Shown here piece by piece: positions 61,282 through 64,000 of a stretch of 64,000 bases of DNA. Positions within the stretch are counted from its first letter, which is position 1; each line of letters starts with the position of its first letter. Below the pieces are notes generated by a model. That model was not told the origin of the DNA, did no database searches, and worked only from the letters and a program-made list of their open reading frames with translations. The position numbers and the translations under genes are program-made. Source of the stretch: Pterobdella sp. o SKG-2022 (Eukaryota > Annelida > Clitellata > Hirudinida > Piscicolidae); assembly GCA_964035795.1 (NCBI GenBank), contig OZ038321.1, positions 2,537,921-2,601,920 of the forward strand. Direction: 5' to 3'.

Positions 61282-63928
61282 TAATTTTTAAAAAATCTTT
61301 AAATTATATTTATATTTAAATAAAAAAAATTTATAATAATTACATAAATAATAATGAAAACAATTGAAAAAAACAATAATAATAATAATAGTAATAATAT
61401 TATTAAGAATAGTAATAATAACAATTCATAGCACCTTTATACAGCACAAAAGCCCATAAAGGGACGTGAAGGAAGATGCGTGTGTGATGACGTCAGAGAT
61501 CTCCGATGATGACGTCAGTCTGCTGTATACTACCTTTAAATGATATTAATAATAATAGTAACAATAATGATAATTATTATTGTATTGATAATACTTAAAA
61601 TAGAAGAAATATATCTATTTAAGATTTCAAATATTACTATCCAATTTTGGTTCAACCCATGCTACCATGGAAACGGGCCTAAAACGATGATAATGACTAT
61701 CATTATTATCATTAGTGTCTTTAGATATTTTAGCAGCTTTTGACACCATTAATCATCCAAATATGCTGCATATCCTTGAAGACTATTTTCACATTTCTGG
61801 CATTGCTTTATCCTGGTTTCAGTCCTATCTCTCCGAACGCAAGCAGTTTGTTAAAATAAGCTGCTCTTCTTCTACCCTTGTCTCCCTTCGTTTTGGTGTT
61901 CCTCAAGGTTCTGTTCTTGGGCCCATACTCTTTTCTCTTTATACTTCTCCTATTAGCGAGATCATACAGAAGCACGACGTTTTATATCATCAGTTTGCTG
62001 ATGATATTACTCTCTTTACAGGCGCCTTTTACCTTGATCCTCATCCCAGCCTCACTAAGATATCTGAATGCATCATTGAGCTCAATCTTTGGTTTTCTAA
62101 CAATCACCTCATGTTGAATTCTAACAAAAGCGAAGTGATGTTTGTCGGCAGTCCCATACTCCTTTCCAAATCCAATCTTCTCACTGAAGTTATCTTTGAC
62201 GGCACTACTCTTTCCGTAACGTCCAAACTGAAGATACTAGGTGTAACTCTTGATTCTAGACTCAACTTTACACACTTTGTCTCTCAGATCATAAAAGCAT
62301 CCAACTTTCATCTCCATGCGCTCAGACAGGCACGCAAGTTCCTACCCTTTGACACTGCCGTTGCTCTGATCATCTCTTTAGTTCTTTCAAGGATTGATTA
62401 CTGTAACTCTCTTCTTTGTCGACTCCCAAACTGTCTTATCTCTAAGTTGCAATCTCTCCAAAATCGTGCTGCTAAAACCGTTCTTCAAGCCGACTACTAT
62501 TCTTCATCTCGCACTTGTCTCGATTACCTTCATTGGCTGCCGGTCGCACTAAGAGCCCAATTCAAGTTGCTATGGCTCACCGCTAACACCTTATATTTTA
62601 ATCAGCCGGCTTATTTATATGACCGTCTTTCCATTAGACTGACTCCTGAGTCTCTCAGGTCTTCGAACTCTGGTTTATGGCTGCATCAGCCTGTCTCTTC
62701 TAACTCTTTTTTATATCGCTCCTTCTCGCATATCGCCCCTCACTTATGAAACTCTCTTCCACTTAATCTCCGTCTTTCACCTTCTCTTAAAGTTTTTCGC
62801 AAGCGTTTAAAGACGCATCTTTATAACCAAATTTTTCTCTCATAGCCCATCTGATTAGAGCAGCGCCTCTGCAGCAAACCTAGCTTGCAAACTGTGCGCC
62901 CTACAAATAATAAATAATAATAATAATTATTAATGTGCTTTCTCACGACTAAGCCGGTTATAAGTTTGGTACCAAGCTTTTTTCAAAACTCTAAGGGTGA
63001 CCAAAAACTAATTTTCTTGACTCCTTTCAAGCACTTTTCTCAAAATAAAACTATTACCAAGTAATGCTGAGTTTTGCATTGTTTCGAAAGATATGTTAAC
63101 GCTAATGAGTTTAAGATAATTAGTTAATTTATTTGTTATTGGTATTATTATATTATTTTGATTATTCTGACCATGAAAGGCTGTTTATTCCTTCGATTAC
63201 AGTAGTACACAGACGGAGTCAACACGCACACAAGCACAAACGCACGTACACACGAACAAACAATGTTCCATTCCTTCTCGTTCCAGTCCAGTGGGTGTTT
63301 CGTTGTTGTGCTGTTGTTTTCTGGTGTCGATGATGATGATAATAATAACAAAAACAATAATAATAATAATAAAACATAATAACAACAACAATAATAATAA
63401 GAATAATATAACATAATAATAATAATACTAACAATAATGATAACAATAATAATAATAATATAACATAGTAATAATAATAATAAAAAAAAGCATAATAACA
63501 ATAATAATAATAATAATGAGATACCTGTAATAGATAGCTTGAATACATTGCCATCAAATGTTGATACAATGTATTCTTGTGGCCATGTTGATATTCCTGG
63601 GTTATAAAAAGAAAAATAATAAAAAAGATAATATTATTAATATTCAACTGAAATCATGAAGCATTAATAACAATAACGGGTATTAACGATAATTGAGTAA
63701 CAATTATTAATACTACTAATAATAAAAATAATGAAAAATAATATATAAGAATAAATAAAAATAAAGAAAAAAATATAAATAATAAAAAATACCTGATATA
63801 TGGTATTTACACGGCAAACTGACGATACTGGCTTTAGCAGTAATATCATTATCAACACCACCATTATTATTAGAAATGTTGTCGAAGTAGATAATGTAGT
63901 TGTGTTTGTTGAACAACAATCGGTCAAA
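54906..63928 (-). CDS. GTF3C4: GTF3C4 (TFIIIC90), 3' part; runs off right edge
   Basis: TFIIIC90 is a TFIIIC subunit acting in RNA polymerase III initiation. Minus-strand exons, all joined by phase-1 introns: 63928-63793 (FDRLLFNKHNYIIYF... LPCKYHIS), 63596-63525 (GISTWPQEYIVSTFDGNVFK, propeller-like), then about 63326 leftward (HPLDWNEKEWNIVCSC, end unsure). After a gap come 57779-57705 (MEVSAKEFLSSQE... GDCVVCRKG), 57498-57445 (MKRQSYDKVHCVDGHVL), 57011-56931 (PRCTQTLTPLPLKHRVCLQC) and 54982-54906 (GRPWEVLLTDSCPLCDGF, stop). Joined, these give CxxC...CxxGHxxPRCxxT...RxCxxC...W..LL...CPxCD, the zf-TFIIIC signature including GHxxPRC and the terminal CPxCD. An acidic exon (about 60776-60696) and weaker candidates lie between. 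Introns are mostly (TAA)n and transposons. Identification of the C-terminal domain is strong; the middle is incomplete. Confidence 0.82.
55195..55465 (+). repeat. Dispersed repeat ending in ggtgcagtttaacg, copy 2
   Basis: Begins aaaaaggccattt, contains cttgccgttgacaaaaatga and atatcagtttgtcgatac, and ends ctatcttcggtgcagttta, where it runs directly into the 33-bp satellite. Homologous to 60080-60345 and 44530-44730. Confidence 0.8.
55457..56728 (+). repeat. 33-bp tandem satellite, about 38 units
   Basis: The unit begins gtgcagtttaac and ends agaaccacttgg. Variants differ at a few positions (acgtcat, acgctat, ctttgg, gaagtttg). Because 33 is divisible by three, both strands stay open for more than 400 codons (VQFNFMPRTTW on plus, MKLNCTQVVLG on minus). 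These frames are artefacts. The array sits in the last intron of GTF3C4 and begins at the end of a dispersed repeat whose terminal sequence is the same unit. Confidence 0.92.
56838..56922. repeat. (TTA)n microsatellite
   Basis: Imperfect tta repeats that abut the GTF3C4 exon at 56931. Confidence 0.85.
56931..57011 (-). CDS. GTF3C4: GTF3C4 zinc-domain exon (PRC...CLQC)
   Basis: The acceptor is the end of a TTA microsatellite (ttattattag). The donor is gtgacg. 81 nt, phase 1 to phase 1. The PRC that completes GHxxPRC appears only when joined to the 57445 exon end, which confirms the splice choice. Confidence 0.82.
57014..57435. repeat. (TAA)n with an embedded tandem unit
   Basis: Imperfect taa repeats. 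The phrase caatgaattaatattaaaa, followed by atgacaatggaaac, recurs at 57221, 57286 and 57330, showing local unequal duplication. Confidence 0.8.
57445..57498 (-). CDS. GTF3C4: GTF3C4 zinc-domain microexon (CVDGH)
   Basis: 54 nt between acceptor ttgaag and donor gtcaga, phase 1 to phase 1. Carries CVDGHVL, the middle of the zf-TFIIIC motif. Confidence 0.8.
57510..57700. repeat. (TTA)n microsatellite
   Basis: Long imperfect tta/tat tract, including a tagtagtag run, between two GTF3C4 zinc exons. Confidence 0.85.
57705..57779 (-). CDS. GTF3C4: GTF3C4 zinc-domain exon (CVVC)
   Basis: 75 nt, donor gtgagt, phase 1 to phase 1. EVPSGDCVVCRKG holds the first Cys pair. A (TTA)n tract lies on each side. 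Confidence 0.8.
57788..57880. repeat. (TAA)n microsatellite
   Basis: Imperfect taa repeats directly upstream (sense direction) of the CVVC exon. Confidence 0.85.
58040..60075 (+). mobile_element. RLE-type LINE (R2/NeSL-like), decayed
   Basis: A LINE on the strand opposite GTF3C4. RT blocks: VDYRKAFYSVPHSWILEVMK (first catalytic Asp), GILQRDSLSPLLFCLSLCPL, YMDDLKLYSK (catalytic YMDD) and SYKYLGVEE. C-terminal part: CRLC....ETISHIVPGC (CxxCx8Hx4C zinc knuckle, 59683-59736), then ILW-like LWDSPVHTD and NEPDIVVKD, the PD-(D/E)xK endonuclease. This order (RT, zinc knuckle, restriction-like endonuclease, no APE domain) defines RLE-type LINEs. Stops at several points make it inactive. A (TAA)8 run precedes it at 58010-58037. 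Confidence 0.85.
58229..59661 (+). pseudogene. RLE LINE reverse transcriptase and thumb
   Basis: Three consecutive open frames (58229-59068, 59078-59380, 59377-59661) separated by a stop and a shift. The first carries the whole RT palm. The second reads KTRKILTMFKRHHPRADTER, a conserved post-RT motif of this LINE group. The third reads GHYAQALEREEIDRKKSIAW. Confidence 0.85.
60080..60345 (+). repeat. Dispersed repeat ending in ggtgcagcttaacg, copy 3
   Basis: Follows the RLE LINE directly. Shares over 200 bp with 55195-55465, including ttgccgttgacaaaaatga and ctatcttcggtgcag. It ends with a single 33-bp-like unit. Confidence 0.8.
60493..60620. mobile_element. Hairpin MITE, 128 bp
   Basis: Long inverted arms: cactaaggttt...gagaaacttaat, then gcttttcgtaagagtatct, pair with the right half around the loop cagtgacacta. 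Only a small indel and a few mismatches disturb pairing. The weaker similarity continues outward (aacaa). No coding capacity. Confidence 0.82.
60696..60776 (-). CDS. GTF3C4: Probable GTF3C4 acidic exon
   Basis: A frame reading DKGHRDEDDDEEDADGDEWI and then VTSTSW. With acceptor ...aaagag and donor gtgtta it is 81 nt, phase 1 to phase 1, and joins the next known exon in frame. It is an acidic linker embedded between (TAA)n tracts. The alternative frame on the plus strand is Ser-rich, so the call is moderate. Confidence 0.5.
60785..60837. repeat. (TTA)n microsatellite
   Basis: About 15 near-perfect tta units. Confidence 0.9.
61243..61282. repeat. (TAA)n microsatellite
   Basis: About 12 near-perfect taa units. 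Confidence 0.9.
61435..61522 (-). CDS. Candidate GTF3C4 exon
   Basis: Acceptor tatacag and donor gtgcta enclose an open frame (RLTSSSEISDVITHASSFTS, then LYGLLCC). It is one of the few complex islands between (TAA)n tracts. Its phase does not fit the neighbouring exons without a further exon, so assignment is tentative. Confidence 0.3.
61645..61712 (+). repeat. LINE 3'-tail fragment
   Basis: ggttcaacccatgctaccat, then ggaaacgggcctaaaacgatgat, matches the tail at 47.39 kb and, inverted, at 44.38 kb. It is followed by a short gatgataatga tail. Confidence 0.6.
61715..62930 (+). mobile_element. Jockey/CR1-group LINE, 5'-truncated
   Basis: A 344-residue frame (61715-62749) carries RT from motif 3 onward: FDTINHPNMLHIL, GVPQGSVLGPILFSLYTSPI, FADDITLF (catalytic), LKILGVTLDSRLNF, RIDYCNSLLCRLP, LQSLQNRAAKTVL and YLHWLPVALRAQFKLLWL, all typical of the Jockey/CR1/L2 group. 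One stop at 62748 separates it from a conserved KVFRKRLKTHLYNQIF end. It terminates near a taataataa tail at about 62900-62930. It is the least damaged element in the window, so probably the youngest. It lies antisense within GTF3C4. Confidence 0.9.
63340..63520. repeat. (TAA)n microsatellite
   Basis: Long imperfect taa/aac tract separating two GTF3C4 exons. The Tyr- and Leu-rich frames across it are not genes. Confidence 0.88.
63525..63596 (-). CDS. GTF3C4: GTF3C4 propeller exon (72 nt)
   Basis: A strong acceptor (ttatttttctttttataacc then cag) and donor cag|gtatct, phase 1 to phase 1. Encodes ISTWPQEYIVSTFDGNVFKL. The DGNVFKL turn is beta-propeller-like, as expected for the N-terminal half of TFIIIC90. 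Confidence 0.7.
63793..63928 (-). CDS. GTF3C4: GTF3C4 propeller exon (136 nt)
   Basis: Acceptor cacccaaacag, donor cag|gtattt, open in frame over 45 codons (FDRLLFNKHNYIIYFDNIS onward). Joins the next exon as HIS-GIS. The Asn/Gly stretch in the middle is coded by an AAT/GGT run. Confidence 0.68.
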
Positions 63929-64000
63929 CTGTTTGGGTGATTGTATTTATTGTTATTTAGTTTATTAGTTTTATTTTTTTTTACCCATCCATATTATAAT

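Noticed and set aside
63148..63647. Poly-Leu/Tyr membrane-like proteins at the right edge
   Set aside because: Repeat translations of (TAA)n. The informative segments are the GTF3C4 exons described.

Overview
The window is nuclear DNA from a metazoan. It is AT-rich and intron-bearing, with GT-AG introns, AATAAA signals, several unrelated LINE-type retrotransposons, tRNA-derived repeats, fold-back DNA elements and long (TAA)n tracts. Nothing in it is prokaryotic. The phylum cannot be fixed. A LINE 3' tail of the form acccatgctaxcatggaaa occurs three times, and from memory such tails are common in lophotrochozoans, molluscs in particular. That is a weak hint only.

Most real coding sequence lies in short exons that a long-ORF scan misses. 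Four genes are recognised by joining exons whose splice phases agree. (1) About 11.5-18.4 kb, minus strand: three exons of an immunoglobulin-superfamily protein. A short plus-strand terminal exon with its own AATAAA sits inside its 1.06-kb intron. (2) About 42.2-45.4 kb, plus strand: part of a UBR1/UBR2-like N-recognin E3 ligase, including the whole RING-H2 motif and downstream helical exons. (3) 51.7-54.1 kb, plus strand: a complete seven-exon ZNF207/BuGZ orthologue of 306 aa, a kinetochore and spindle factor with two C2H2 fingers and a GLEBS motif. (4) 54.9-63.9 kb, minus strand, running off the right edge: the 3' part of GTF3C4 (TFIIIC90). Its four C-terminal exons assemble a full zf-TFIIIC domain. 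ZNF207 and GTF3C4 converge tail to tail, with poly(A) signals about 40 bp apart.

Layout. 0-11 kb is AT-rich and mostly gene-poor, with one candidate exon, a tRNA-like repeat, C-rich and G-rich low-complexity tracts and a perfect palindrome. 11-18.4 kb is the Ig gene. 18.4-34.6 kb has no recognisable gene; it looks richer in TCGA/CTCG words and carries several small ATG-initiated minus-strand ORFs of unknown meaning. 34.6-37.1 kb has unassigned exon-like islands. 37.2-40.6 kb is a decayed APE-type LINE (minus). 42-46 kb is the UBR gene with a MITE abutting one exon. 46.0-47.4 kb is a second LINE (plus) split by a solo LTR. 47.45-50.35 kb is a third LINE (minus). 54.9-64 kb is the GTF3C4 gene, whose introns are filled by (TAA)n microsatellites, a 33-bp satellite, a restriction-like-endonuclease LINE (58.0-60.07 kb), a hairpin MITE and a Jockey/CR1-like LINE (61.7-62.9 kb).

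Housekeeping genes (ubiquitin ligase, spindle factor, Pol III initiation factor) are thus packed between and around layered retrotransposons. No shared pathway is implied.
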